A stretch of DNA of 64,000 nt from Clavelina lepadiformis. Lineage: Eukaryota; Chordata; Ascidiacea; Aplousobranchia; Clavelinidae. The DNA lies in assembly GCF_947623445.1 (NCBI RefSeq), contig NC_135241.1, positions 21,950,501 through 22,014,500 of the forward strand. Direction: 5' to 3'. The notes under the pieces were generated by a model. The model saw nothing but the letters and a program-made list of their open reading frames with translations. It ran no database searches and had not been told where the DNA came from. The number at the start of each line of letters is the position of its first letter. Position 1 is the first letter of the stretch. Of the stretch, positions 42,704 to 54,085 are shown piece after piece. The translations under genes and the position numbers were made by a program.

Positions 42704-42769
42704 TTTGTGACGTCCTCACTCTGTAAGCATAAAAATACTGATAAAAAAGCAATAACATTTATATAGGTC

Positions 42770-43261
42770 CAGAGGTGGGTAGTCGGTACTTTTAAAGTAC
42801 CTTCGGTAACGGTACCGGTACTTGCCAAAAATTGTACCGACGGTTCCGGTATTCGGTACTATTTTCAAAAAGTAGTACGGTACTTTGTCGGTACTCGGTA
42901 CCGGTAGTTTTTGTGTAAAAGATGCTGCTGCAAATGCAATGTTTGTCGCTATTATGCTCCCGGTAAAGATTGTTCCAGCTCAAAACATATGTAAGTTAAT
43001 GTTAATCGCTTGCAATTTTACTTGACATTTCTAGATTAAAAAAGATCAACAGATGCTAAAAGTAGTATTAAGAATTAACTAACATGTATTTTTCAAAATA
43101 TACTTTCTAAAATTTTAAAATAATTTCGTGAAAAGTACCGAGTAACGCAACCGACTGATATTTCTTGAAAAAAGTAATTCGGACGGTAACTGTATCGGTA
43201 CTGAAAAAGTACCGAGGTACAGTAATTCGGTACTACAGTACCGTGGTACTGCCCATCTATG
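42770..43261. mobile_element. hAT MITE made of GGTACC-rich palindromic repeats
   Basis: The left end CAGAGGTGGGTAGT and the inverse of the right end CATAGATGGGCAGT form inverted repeats of the CAGxGxTGGGC hAT type. An 8-bp duplication, TATAGGTC (42762-42769) and CATAGGTC (43262-43269), differs at one base. Subterminal regions carry many CGGTACCGGTAC-type motifs in both orientations. At 492 bp it has no coding capacity. It starts 67 bp upstream of the CAP start codon at 42703, so it may include part of that promoter. Confidence 0.88.
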
Positions 43262-44249
43262 CATAGGTCTAATATCTAGCAATCGCATCATGTTGCTGGC
43301 GTTAAATCTAACCTGATCTTCTGTGCTGAGCCTCAATACTCAGCCTGATGACCTTTTCTAGCTAATTATTGCTGAAGCACTTGCTTGTTCTTATCACATT
43401 CGTCAACGATGTATCGAAATGTTATGTTTTAGTTGAAGTACTCTTTAATGAACTTGAAGTGCCATTCGGCTTTTAGAACCTCAGTAAAATCAAGGTTCGG
43501 TTATTAGATCAAATTAATCAAATGAAACAAAAATCGATTTTATTTAAATGCGGGTTAAAAGTTACAGGGAAAAACTTTGTCTTAATACGTCTACACGTTT
43601 GCAATCAACTTTAATAAGTTAGCTGAAAAAATTTCCGATTACGCTTTTATTCAAACAGGTAGCGACACATTCTGTCTTGTTTTGAATTTCACACCCAACG
43701 AAGGTAAGTCTTAAAGAGAGTGGCATATAGATATCCCAAACGTTTTCCGGCAATTGCATTCGCACGGACCCGAATAATCGCCATCGCGGCACATCGTTAC
43801 TATAACTACTACATACTTACATGGTCTTCCTTCCGATGTAAGCGGCAGCTATTTTGTCGTTTTTTGCTGTTCATATTCAGCGGTGGCTCATAACAAGGGT
43901 GGTTTGTATTATTTTTGATCTAAATTTAACAAATAGCCTTGAAATATTATGCAGACAAAGCTTACTCTGAATTTTCTTACAATTGTTTGCAACGAATTGC
44001 AAGGCTTCATTTCGGTGAACGACTAATTTTGTCAAAGCTTTATCTTCTACAATAATAATTTTTAGTGCCACTTTTTCTGAGGGTTGTTTATATTTATTTT
44101 TTGGTCCTTTTTATGAAATATATTTATTCGAATAAATACGATAATCACTACACTCTTACAGTATAGAGACTGGCGTGGCCGCGCCATTTTTACAACAAAA
44201 CAATGTTATATAAGATCAAACGCGTCAATGTTTTACGACGACACACGCC

Positions 44250-44900
44250 AGTGCCACGTTGTAACAACTGCGTCTGAATATGTCCGATTTTACATTAAAC
44301 AGTCAACCATAGATAACAACGGATAAGTTACCAAATGGATAGTACCAGTATTGCGCGAATTCCCTTACGCGACACATTAGTGTGACCACACACGCCAGAG
44401 TTGCAAAGGTATTTGGCGCTTTGTGGCAACTGTGTTTAATGTGTCCAATTCTTTATTAAATTATTAATCACTGACAACACCGACGTAAAAGTTACAAATG
44501 AATGATACTTCAGCATTATGCAAATTACCTTACGAAACATAGTTCTGAAATCTGCCACGCCAGATTAGAGGCGCATAAGAGTCTGGCACGTTGTGGCAAC
44601 TGGGTTTGAGTGTTTTCAATTTTTATTGAATAATTTAATTAGTTACTGAAACACCAAAAAGCTACCAATACTTTAGCATTGCACCATTTACTTTTTGAGA
44701 CGTTGTTTTGAAACCGCGTAACTCACAACAAAAGCGCGTAAAGTTTTGACGTGTTATGGCAATTGCGTTTGAATACTTTTAGATTATTAAATAAAAAATT
44801 GCTGATAAAACCGAAAAAGTTACCAAATGAACAATACTTTAGCATTGCGCCAATTTCCTTACGGCGAGTCACAGTGGTGTGACGTCACGCACCATTTGTT
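44250..44900. repeat. Diverged tandem repeat, about 165-bp period, four units
   Basis: Units begin near 44252, 44413, 44584 and 44747. Each opens with a variant of GGCACGTTGTGGCAACTG, then GTTTGAATGT, an A/T-rich block with TTATTAAAT, AAAGTTACCAAATGAA, ACTTTAGCATTGCGCCAATT and CCTTACG. Divergence is substantial, with small indels. The period is near nucleosome length. Confidence 0.8.
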
Positions 44901-44911
44901 AAATGACGTCA
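44880..44911. promoter_or_regulatory. Pair of CRE palindromes upstream of the plus-strand CAP gene
   Basis: Two perfect TGACGTCA octamers at 44880-44887 and 44904-44911, 24 bp apart, about 580 bp upstream of the CAP start codon at 45485. A related TTACGTCA lies near 45057. Binding of CREB/ATF-type factors is inferred only. Confidence 0.4.
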
Positions 44912-45484
44912 TGCGTCTTAAACTTCAAATTCAACTCACATGCAGGGGCCATAGGCACGTAAGTATGTGGCGCGTGGTCATAGTTGCGTCTTAAACACGG
45001 TCATGCGAAGAACACATAAGCTATAAGAACTAGTCGAAACCACGCGTGATGAATTTTACGTCATAAAGAAACAGACACGCGTGAGCCTCCTGTAGTCGTT
45101 AGTATTCTATGTCGGTATTGTCCATCACCGTCGATGTCCATCACATCGTCATTACCGTTATTTTCTAGCACACCGTTTTATTTTATTTTCGTAATTTTTC
45201 GGTCACAATCATAATTTCAAACATGTTTTGTTCCTTCGCTTCAGACTTATACGTCAGCTCACTCTGTTTTTCTACGTTGCGGAAAGATGTGTCATCCTCT
45301 TTACGTATGTATTGAAGTATCATAGCTTGCTCTGTCACCCATCTAGTTGTTACAACCTGACCAAAAGTTTAAATCAAAACGCTGCTCTAGTACTGGAGAT
45401 AAAGCTTCGTTTTAAAGTAGGTTTCTTTCAAGTTACGTTGGTAGCTCTCTAGTACATTTTTACTTCATTGAAAACAAAGACGAA

Positions 45485-46375
45485 ATGCCAATTAGGGTTG
45501 GCGGCATTGTATTCTTAGTTCTTCTTTGTAAGGCAGCAGTGTATGAAGCAATCGGCAGTGAAGAAAAAAATCTAGTCAGGACAAAGCGGACCGTCTTGCA
45601 GGCCGACCAACTCAACAATGCCGATAAAGAGTTAGTGGTTAGTACACATAACCAGTTTCGTGGTATGGTTGATCCCAAAGCCACCAGCATGAAGGGGATG
45701 ATCTGGGACGAGGAATTGGCTGCGCTGGCGGTTCAGCATTCAAGACGATGCCGTACGGAGCATAACGACGATAGAAGGTCTTTGAAATTTGAGTCTGTTG
45801 GCGAAAATATATACATCCAGTCAAACTTGGAAGATGTGAGTTTAGTGCTTAGCAAAGCCATCACGTCGTGGGATGAGGAAAAATCCGACTATTCCTATTA
45901 CAGTAACAGATGCAGCCCTGGCAGGGTGTGTGGTCATTATACGCAAGTTGTTTGGGAAGAGTCTTACGCCGTTGGTTGTGGCGTGACCTCTTGCGCCAAC
46001 ATTCAAGTACACGCGAATGTGTGGCCAACCGGTCAGCTGGTCGTGTGCAATTACGGCCCAGCCGGCAACTTCAACGGCATTCGTCCTTACAATAGCGGCC
46101 CGGAGTCATGTACAAACTGCCCTGTAGGTTATAGATGTGAAAACAATTTATGCTTTGAAGGTAGCACTAGTAGTACTGGTATGAACAACAACCAGCAAGG
46201 TAACAATGGTGGCAGTTCCGGAAATGGCACTGATAATAATCAAAGTAATTCTGGTAGCGAGAAACCGGGGTCTGACAATAGTGTGACGCACAACCAGCCT
46301 ACTCTGTCTTTAATGTTGGTTTCTTTGGGAGCATTTGCTGTGGCTAATGACTTTGTAACTAATCTAAAAGTATGA
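45485..46375 (+). CDS. CAP/SCP-domain secreted protein with Asn/Gly/Ser-rich tail, intronless
   Basis: 296 residues in one exon, start ATG at 45485 in GACGAAATGCC. A signal peptide (GGIVFLVLLCKAAVYEAIG) is followed by a propeptide ending in the furin-like RTKRTVL, then the CAP domain: MIWDEELAALAVQHSRRC, VGENIYIQSN, CGHYTQVVWEESYAVGCGVT (CAP1) and VVCNYGPAGN (CAP2). A Cys-rich segment CTNCPVGYRCENNLC follows. The last 85 residues are low-complexity NNQQGNNGGSSGNGTDN-type linker and a weak hydrophobic stretch TLSLMLVSLGAFAVA, so a GPI anchor is possible but less clear than in the paralogue. The two genes share order, KR-TVL site and lack of introns, suggesting an inverted local duplication. 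Poly(A) signal at 46772-46777. Confidence 0.9.
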   Translation: MPIRVGGIVFLVLLCKAAVYEAIGSEEKNLVRTKRTVLQADQLNNADKELVVSTHNQFRGMVDPKATSMKGMIWDEELAALAVQHSRRCRTEHNDDRRSLKFESVGENIYIQSNLEDVSLVLSKAITSWDEEKSDYSYYSNRCSPGRVCGHYTQVVWEESYAVGCGVTSCANIQVHANVWPTGQLVVCNYGPAGNFNGIRPYNSGPESCTNCPVGYRCENNLCFEGSTSSTGMNNNQQGNNGGSSGNGTDNNQSNSGSEKPGSDNSVTHNQPTLSLMLVSLGAFAVANDFVTNLKV

Positions 46376-48782
46376 CTCTTTTCTTTCTTTTAATTTGTTG
46401 TTTGCTCTTTCATAGAATTAAGCAGCAAATTGTGAAAACGATGCAGTCATGTATGCAGTCTGGTATACAGACTCGCTTTGTAGTTTCTTAGAAAAACATA
46501 AAGCCGTATTATTATTTATTATCTTGTATTGCCTTGTATTATTATACGTATTTTAAGGTAAAATTTAAAATTGTGTGTGATGAACATTTTCTTTTATTCG
46601 TTTTTAAAATGGAATTTGTTGAAATTTGTATTAGATTGATAGCGACTAATTCAAGCGTTTTTTTTACCTTTACTTGAACAAAACATAAACTTTGCTGTGC
46701 ATGAGCTTACAGTGATTTGAACAGAAAATATAATGCTCTGTATTTCCCAGATTTTTGTGTCCACTTTATTCAATAAAACGAAAAAATTGAGCGCTTTTGC
46801 ATTTGTTTTTTTTTTGGGCAAGTATAAGTTAAGTTAATCGAGAGCGGAATCGTCTTCCACAGCTTGAAATCGGGGAGGGATTTTAGACGATAAACTCGAA
46901 AAGCAAAAACTGATCATCGGCACTTCCTCAATTACACTCGACGGGTGCACAAAAAGACTCTTCGTTGTTCGACTCAACAAATATAAGAAGCTAGTTCAAC
47001 TCTTATGCAGAAGATGCAAATCTGCTTTTTTATGCAAAGAAGAAGTCTAATCACATTCTATTTCATAAGCTACATTCATTTAAGAGATGTAGGCTTCAAC
47101 ATGCTATACGATCTATTCGTCGTCGGTGTCGTATTTTCTGTCTGTTTTTCATTTTCTGCTATAAGTACTGTTACAACAAACAACACTATACAGTAACAGT
47201 TTGTTTGGAAGAAGGCCAACCCCAACTAATTCGACAACCGGCCAACTTCCAGTATACGCCAGCATACATGGCCCCCAGTGCTTTCATTTGACAAAAAACA
47301 AACAAACAAAACAAAAACAAACCAATCAAGTTTCGAAACGCCACCAAGCGGAATATTATTTTTTACAATGTGAACGAATATTGAAGTTCCATCTGAATTT
47401 AATGTTGGTCTATTATTGTGTAAAGTGCATGAACCTGTTTAATAATTTTATGAATAACATGGAAAAGGCTTATGTTGCCATCAGGAAGTGGCGGACACGA
47501 CATGTCATTGTACTTTGCACGTTATTGGGCGGAAGTTTGTGATACTAACAATGATGCAAGGCATGGCATACTAGCGATAAGCGTTCACTTATATTGTTAT
47601 TTAGTTCATTGGACGGCCGCTAAACCGGCATATATTATTGAAAGTGTTTCGAAATTTTTATGGACAATAGATGACATGCAAGCCTAAGAGGGTTAGTTCG
47701 CAAAATGCTTTGCTGCCCGTTTAAGAACAAAAACCTTCAAAAGAAGTTTAGATGTGTAAGCTTTAACACTGTGTATCTGAGTTCATGATTGCTCCTATCA
47801 CAACTTTTAGCAGCACAGGATTTTGGCGGTATTTACGTTCCCGCCATTAACTTATCAAGGCTATCAGGGAATTACTGTGAGTTCTGCAGTTCTTTGGAAA
47901 CATTCCGTATTTTGACGCTTTTGATTTTTCATGAAAGCCAAGTTTTCAAAAATAATTTAAGAACAAAACGCAACTTACACAAAAATGTTGTAGTTGTGTA
48001 TACAAATTTCCATTCATCCTTAGTCTGACGTATGTACATAAGGTTACGTTAAGTCAACAAACTGTTCGATTAGATTAGACTCTCAAGACTCAAAGCAAGT
48101 GCAAGCTATCGTTTCTGATTAGAAATAGCCGTACCGTCTGCAATAAATTACCATAAGAGCTTAAAGGAACTCTTTTACCTCGATGAGTTGTTACGTAAGT
48201 TTCCTTATTACTTCCCGGCCATTTATACAAGTGGCGCTTAGACCGCAGATGTGCAAGCTAGCCTTTGATAAACATTACTCATTCCCGTCAATGCAACTAA
48301 GCATGTGAGGTCGTTTTGCGTCTGTACTGCGAATGACATCCCCGTTATTGTTTAACTGAATTAGCGTCACACGAGGTTTTTGTGTTATGTACCCAAATGA
48401 CTGTAAGATAGCCTATAAATGCCCATAATGTAAATAGCTAGTACTACTTAAGGTATATTACGAGAAATATCACGTTCTGTAAGTTAGGCAGAGGCTTCCA
48501 AATGACTGCAATACTTAAGCCTACTTGTCTAAGTGGATTATTTTGGTAAGTCAAACAAGAGGCGTGCAGTAGGCTCAGCGTCATATTCAGGAAATGCAGC
48601 AAGGTAAGTTTCCGTCATAATTTAGTAGTCAACAAACATTAGGTTATACACTTTGCTTCTAGTCAATACCGAGTTTTAAAAAGAAATGTAGCCTAACTAT
48701 GTAATAATGGCCAAATGTTTTGGCTTCAGATTTCTACGCACATAGATCTGCTTAGGCTCAAGACACTGATATCTGCTCAGCA
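46376..48782. other. Intergenic region between the CAP gene and the TSP1 receptor
   Basis: The CAP 3' UTR with AATAAA at 46772-46777, then about 2 kb without a supported gene. An A-rich CAAAACAAA run near 47295-47325 is the only simple repeat seen. Frames of 60-113 codons (for example 47201-47542 plus) show no domain or splice logic. Confidence 0.5.
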
Positions 48783-50688
48783 ATGTATAGCATGACTATA
48801 TTGCTGTTATTTGCTTGGCCAATATGTTGCGCACAAGTATGGGTGCCATCCTCTTACTTGAAAGACATGTACCTTGACGGCAGCAATGGAAGCTGTCGGT
48901 TTAACAAATATCACAACCCAGTTTGTGCCGGTAGCTGGAAGGACATGGGCAAAACCAAGATGCTAAGGAATTCATTGTCTAAGAAGCCACAGTGCTCCTA
49001 CAATGCTTATGTTAGCACACGGATATGCTATTCTCTTGCAATCAGTGGAAGTGAGTAGTTAGCCCCAATTATATATGCTTGTCTTTAACTTAACGTTTAG
49101 TATAGTTTTAAAACAACTATACAACTTTTCTATAGGTCCGAAGGAGCAGTGTGTCAGAAAGCGCTATTACTACTATCTGAATCGCGAATGCTACAGTGAA
49201 TGGTTGGATTGGGAACCCTGTGACAAAAGCTGTGGGGGCGGTACAAGTCAACGGTACAGGTTTAATGTGGGCGCAAAATCTTACTCAAAGCAAGTGCGCA
49301 GTTGTCACCAGCAGGCTTGCGAAGCTTGGACACACTGGCAACCGGCTGAGCTTAAATGCAACGAAAACTGTACCAAGCTCTGGACGCGACAATGCGTCTA
49401 TAATGGCTCGGTTGTGAAACCCGGTAGATGCCTCATCGACAGTTTTATTTCAAACGGCAATGTCACTCATCAACGATTGCCGTGTGTTGTAAGTAACTGT
49501 CCCGGCTTCGTTCGGAAAGAGCTGCCACAGGACAGGACATCGTTAAATGGAAGTGATACTCAAACTAACACCACAACGTCCATTCCTGTTGGCAGGTTAT
49601 TTCTTAACCAAAACGAAGATACGAAACCAACTGGCAATGGACTTTCGTTTGAGTTGGGTTTCGTGCTTGGAGTTGCGGTAATTCTCGTATTTGTAGTTGG
49701 ATTCATCGCAATAAGCAGAACACAAAGGGGAAAGAAGGCAATAGCAGCACTGAAAGTCTCCGCGACACGAACAAAGCAACTCCGTCGCTTCGATAACGCT
49801 ACATACTCTTCCGCCCCTTCTGACCCCCAGATAGCGGCCATAACAGATGAGCCAAGACGGTCGATGTACGTGCAACCAAGTTTGAGGAGACCCGGGCCCT
49901 CGACTGTCACAGAAGCGTCGTTTGTAGTTACTGGCCAAGATCCTGCGAACGAGAATCCGTATCACTGCCCTGACGAGGAATCGAACCAGCAACCTTGCGC
50001 TGATGTAATAGCGGATCCGGTGTACGCCGATATACCGGCATACGCCGTGAACGAAAGCGATAATGATGATTTTTTCACCGACAGCGATTTGGACAGTCAG
50101 GAGGAGCTTGAGACTGGAAACACAACACAACAAACAATTATGACTCAAAAACCAGTGGCCAGTTTCGTCATTGAAGAACAGCCTGACCTAACTCCTAAAG
50201 AGACAAGAGAAGAATCTTCCAAACGCCCAAACACTACCGCTTTCCTTGACTCACCCCATAGTGACGTCATGCCTGATAACGACGTATCACAAAACCCTCC
50301 GCTTCCAGGTAACACGTCAGAAGACAATGTACCAAGAAATAAGCCATCTGTGACGTATTCGAAAGTGATTCGTTCCTCTCAGCATTACAATCGGCAGAAT
50401 TATGATCACAACTTTGCTGAAGACAAGAAAGCGAGACCAAAGAGCAAGAAACCCCGAAGGAAACCTTCGACTTCGCCGCCACGTCCACCCGCCTCCTCGC
50501 TAAACTCTTCCCGCGCTACCCATTCGCGTTTGAACAGTCAGACCTCTGTTATAAGTAGAAAAAGTTCTTCGTTGCGCGTCGCTATCCCTGAAGAAGGCGA
50601 TTACGGACAACCTCTTGACAGCAGCAAACTGACAGAGGATGATTATGACACGTACAATGTCCCATTTGGTTCACATTGTTCTCAATGA
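48783..50688 (+). CDS. Type I membrane receptor with two TSP1 domains and ITIM-like cytoplasmic tail
   Basis: Two exons, 48783-49050 and 49136-50688, joined in phase (AGT Ser), giving about 606 residues. Signal peptide SMTILLLFAWPICCAQVW. The N-terminal Cys region is unassigned. TSP1-1 at about residues 110-152 has YSEWLDWEPCDKSCGGGTSQ, with the W-x-x-W and CSxTCG-like core. TSP1-2 at about 152-213 has EAWTHWQPAELKCNENC. A Ser/Thr stalk precedes one TM (ELGFVLGVAVILVFVVGFIA, about 262-283). The tail of about 320 residues has tyrosines in signalling-like contexts: VTYSKV (about 497, fits the ITIM consensus), PVYADI, NPYHCP, DTYNVP, plus Lys/Arg/Pro-rich KKPRRKPSTSPPRPP. TSP1 domains bind matrix and glycans; the signalling role is inferred. 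I do not recognise an orthologue. Confidence 0.8.
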
Positions 50689-51599
50689 ACTGCATAAAGG
50701 TGTTTGTGTTAACATTGTCAAAAAAATTTTTGTTCAGAGCAGTCGATGTAGATTTTGGTGTATCGTGTAGGCCTACTGTATACCATCATCTCTCATAAAT
50801 AATTCTTTTTTATATTTTCCGTGCATTGTCGTATTTCTTAAGTGCTGATGAAGTTCTTACTTGAACGTCACTGTCCACTGTCCAGTTCTTCGTTTTGATT
50901 TTATGACTGAGACGTTTGACTGCTCTCATGTTACATGACGAGATGTAAAAACTATTTCATCAACAGTAACCATTATTAGCGAGTATCTTCAAGGCGCAAG
51001 ATGCTAGATGAAATATTTTTATTGCCATAAGCTACTACAAAAATAATAATCCAAGCTGCATTTGCTTTGCTTAGATAGCAATATTGTGTTGTTTTTCAAT
51101 TGTTATTGCAAATTGAAATATAAGTGGAGGCCGCTTCTATGAACTTGTCGATGGCGAAGGTGCGGAGTCCTTTGAAGGTTTTAATGACTGTGAACGTCGC
51201 CATTTTGCTCGCCGGTTTGAAAACCACACCTGCGTACAAAATGTCAGTTTAGCCTACATATGGGTTACTTTCATGCACATGAGACCCCTGTTTTTGTGTT
51301 TATCAATTTTGTGAGCTTTGCATCAATGTTTTAGTGATAAATTTTGAAATAATTTTTCAAATGAACGATGCAAAAATTAAGTGGCCATAATCTTCACACC
51401 TGCACCCGGGCCTCCGTTAGACCGGTGGTAGCTGCTAGCTTTTCTCTTACACCTACCGGTGGGTAGTGGCCGAGTGCGAACGCCGCCTCCAAAATCCCTA
51501 ATTGATCTGAAGAAAAGTTAATCATAATAATCAATTCATTTAGGGGACATATTACAAAATTACCTTTTTTTAATTTAATGTTTTAAAAACCGGTTTAAT
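50689..51599. other. Convergent intergenic region
   Basis: It separates the plus-strand TSP1 receptor from the minus-strand gene ending at 51600. There is an A/T-rich 3' UTR and a more GC-rich stretch (51120-51490) with CACCTACCGGTGGG-like short palindromes. No gene is supported. Confidence 0.5.
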
Positions 51600-53050
51600 C
51601 TAGCTGCTGGTGGTACCTGTATTGAAACGGGTCCTGCTTCTTCGTTGTTGGTTGTAAGTGAGCAATTCTCCCATTTGATGGGACATATGCATTGGGTCAT
51701 CATGACCCCGCTCGTTCATGCAAACCAATTCTTTTTTAGCTATTTCGCCTTCTGTTTTGCTTACTTGGTTCCATGTACTGGAAAAACCGAACCCTCGACT
51801 CCAATTTGAAAGAGGGTCTTGAAAATATGGGATATTAGGATATTCATTTTGAGGCCAACTTTCCAACGCAGAAGCACGTGAACTGTCGTTGCGACAATTA
51901 ATCTTTTTGTCCAAATTCATGACACTCATTTGCGGCAAGAAAGGGACCATTAGGTTCTGATCTTCGCGTGATTTGCCATCCGTTACACATTTGTGGTCTT
52001 CTGCTGTACTATCAGGTGAACCGTGAAACTGCCAGTTGTGCTTTGGGCGATCAGGGTTTAATACATCTTTCTTTACTTGGTACAAGCCTGGATTTTGGTG
52101 CCTAATGTAGCCAAATGGATGCGGTAATTGGAAAGGCAAATGCGAGCTATAAAATTTCTCTTTGCGAATGTTTGTCTTTTGTCCATGATTGCCGTTTTTA
52201 GTTGTCATTTTCTGCAAAAATGAAGTAATTTTTAAATTGATATGCAGCTTGTAAACCAAGATAGGTTAATTTCCTTTTATCCATCTGTGGGGTAAAACCT
52301 ACTAGCCTATTATTGTAACCATCTTTGTTTCTGTCACAAATTTGTTCAATCGAGTTATTACCTTTGTTTTTTGAACCGAATCTTCCGGCAACAAATTATT
52401 TCTGATTCCTGTAAAACAAATAATAAGAATTTAAAAAATAGAAGCTTAGGCCTATACCTCATCAAACCAAGAACGCGTTTAATGCTTCTAATAAAAACGA
52501 GACTTCATAACAAAATACCAAACATTTTACGCACTTCATTATTATTAATTCTACTTAAGCAGTTTGACTATTATTTCAACTAATTCATTCTTATAACAAT
52601 AGTATGGCTTATTTTTGTTTGCGTATAAGGACAAAAAATTATTCTGCAATAAAAGTTATTTTGCAATGTGTTGCAAACAGCCTACCATAGGCTATCCGCC
52701 TACGCCTTATCTGTAGACCTACCTGCAACGTTGGAACAGCTGTACCCTCCGTTGTGATAACCATCCGACAAATAATTTGCCATGTACGGAAATGGTAATT
52801 TTGACATAAATGGCACGGGCAGAGATAAAAGCCAATCTGTATTAATTGCTGGAGTAGCTAAGGGCCTTATCTGCCTCTGATTCCAAAAATCGGCGTTTCT
52901 TGGAGCTAAGTTATATGGGAATGAAAATGGATTAACTGGCGACATAGCATGAGAAACTGACGATGCAGAAGCTTTGGGAAAGTGCAGGTTTTGACTAACT
53001 TGCTGACTGGTGATGTCTACATGCTTTTCGGTTATTTGCTCTTTTTCCAT
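51600..53050 (-). CDS. Unrecognised three-exon gene, probably disordered protein
   Basis: Exons 53050-52723, 52408-52362 and 52211-51600 join in phase with GT-AG borders on the minus strand, giving 328 residues from ATG at 53050 (MEKEQITEKH). An upstream extension of this frame has no ATG. The 47-nt middle exon encodes IRNNLLPEDSVQKTK. The protein is rich in Pro, Ser, Asn and aromatic residues (PVNPFSFPYN, FQLPHPFGYI, NIPYFQDPLSNW) with no signal peptide, TM or domain I know. It ends in basic QQRRSRTRF. Composition is that of a disordered nuclear or regulatory protein, but that is a guess. It shares a roughly 1 kb upstream region with the divergent TMED7 gene. Confidence 0.65.
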
Positions 53051-54085
53051 TGCAAGGCCTAAAGGCAAACTTACAAAATAGCTAAAAGGATCTCGTATTA
53101 TCACTTAACCAACAGACTACACGATACTTTCGTTCGCGTAATTTTGGATCTAATTGTGCCATATTTTTCTTCCGGACATTTTTTATATTTGAAACTATAA
53201 TTCGGTTTAGTTTGAAACGTACCACGATAATGACATCACGAAAAGGTGTTCAGCGCGAAAGGGACCTCTTGTTATCAAATTAAGCGAATCAAATAAAGAA
53301 ACGGACATGTTTGGGCTTTATCGATATAGGCGGCTGTTTGAAGCAGCATTAAAGTCAATGGATCGAATGAATTCGCTTAAACGTGAGGAGATATGTTGTC
53401 CTGTTGTTTGCGCAAACAATTTCAGACTTTTAAAATTGAATTACAGATGAATTAACGGCACTCAAGATGGTCTTAAACAAAGAAAACCAGAACAAGGTTA
53501 TTTTATTAAATGTATTCTTTTGTCACAGAAATATAGTCAATAATTTGACATGTAAACCACAGAACGAAAAAAGACTGTAATAAGTACGGCGGCTTTCCTG
53601 TTTTTGTCTTTGTTTATTGTACAGATTTTGCATATTACTTCTTAATTGTTTGATGGAAAGAAAATGCTAAACTTAAAAATATTTTAATATGATTTCTATC
53701 GACATTGACTTTAGTACGTGTCCGGTATTGCGTATTTGCTAGGCTAGTTCAGTTTTGTTTAAAAGTTAAAAAGTCTCGCATTTTAGCTTTCCTTTAGTTT
53801 TTACTTTTATGGCAGTTATACCGGTACCGTATTTTATGTGTAAATCACGAGTTTATGCAAAAAGCTGTTAAGGACTGGACTAGTTATGTAGTTTCGTTGT
53901 TGCGGTAGGCTACAGACCGGTACGCGGTCCACATAACATTTCCATACTTTCATTTTGTTCATTTCAATATTTTCTTTAGACTAGTAAACCTCTTACTTTA
54001 TATGCAGAAATGTCTCGACAGAACTTTCTGCTGAAGTATTTGTATTGTTTTTCAGGTTAGACTAAAGCAACCTGCCCACGTCAGA
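53051..54085. other. Shared upstream region of the 51600-53050 gene and TMED7
   Basis: About 1 kb between two divergent start codons; no coding signal. A possible TMED7 5' UTR splice acceptor (TTTTTCAG) lies at about 54049-54056. Confidence 0.5.

Larger units (their letters stand above)
42704..45484. other. Region between the divergent CAP genes
   Basis: About 2.8 kb holding the upstream regions of both CAP genes, a hAT MITE (42770-43261), a diverged tandem repeat (44250-44900) and two perfect CRE palindromes (44880-44911). No supported gene; the small frames lie in repeats. Confidence 0.7.

Noticed and set aside
47201-47542. 113-codon plus-strand open frame
   Set aside because: Low-complexity Lys/Gln run from an A-rich stretch, with no domain or splice logic.
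49560-50148. Two long minus-strand frames (116 and 183 codons)
   Set aside because: They are shadows of the TSP1 receptor exon, which has a signal peptide, domains and a TM on the plus strand.
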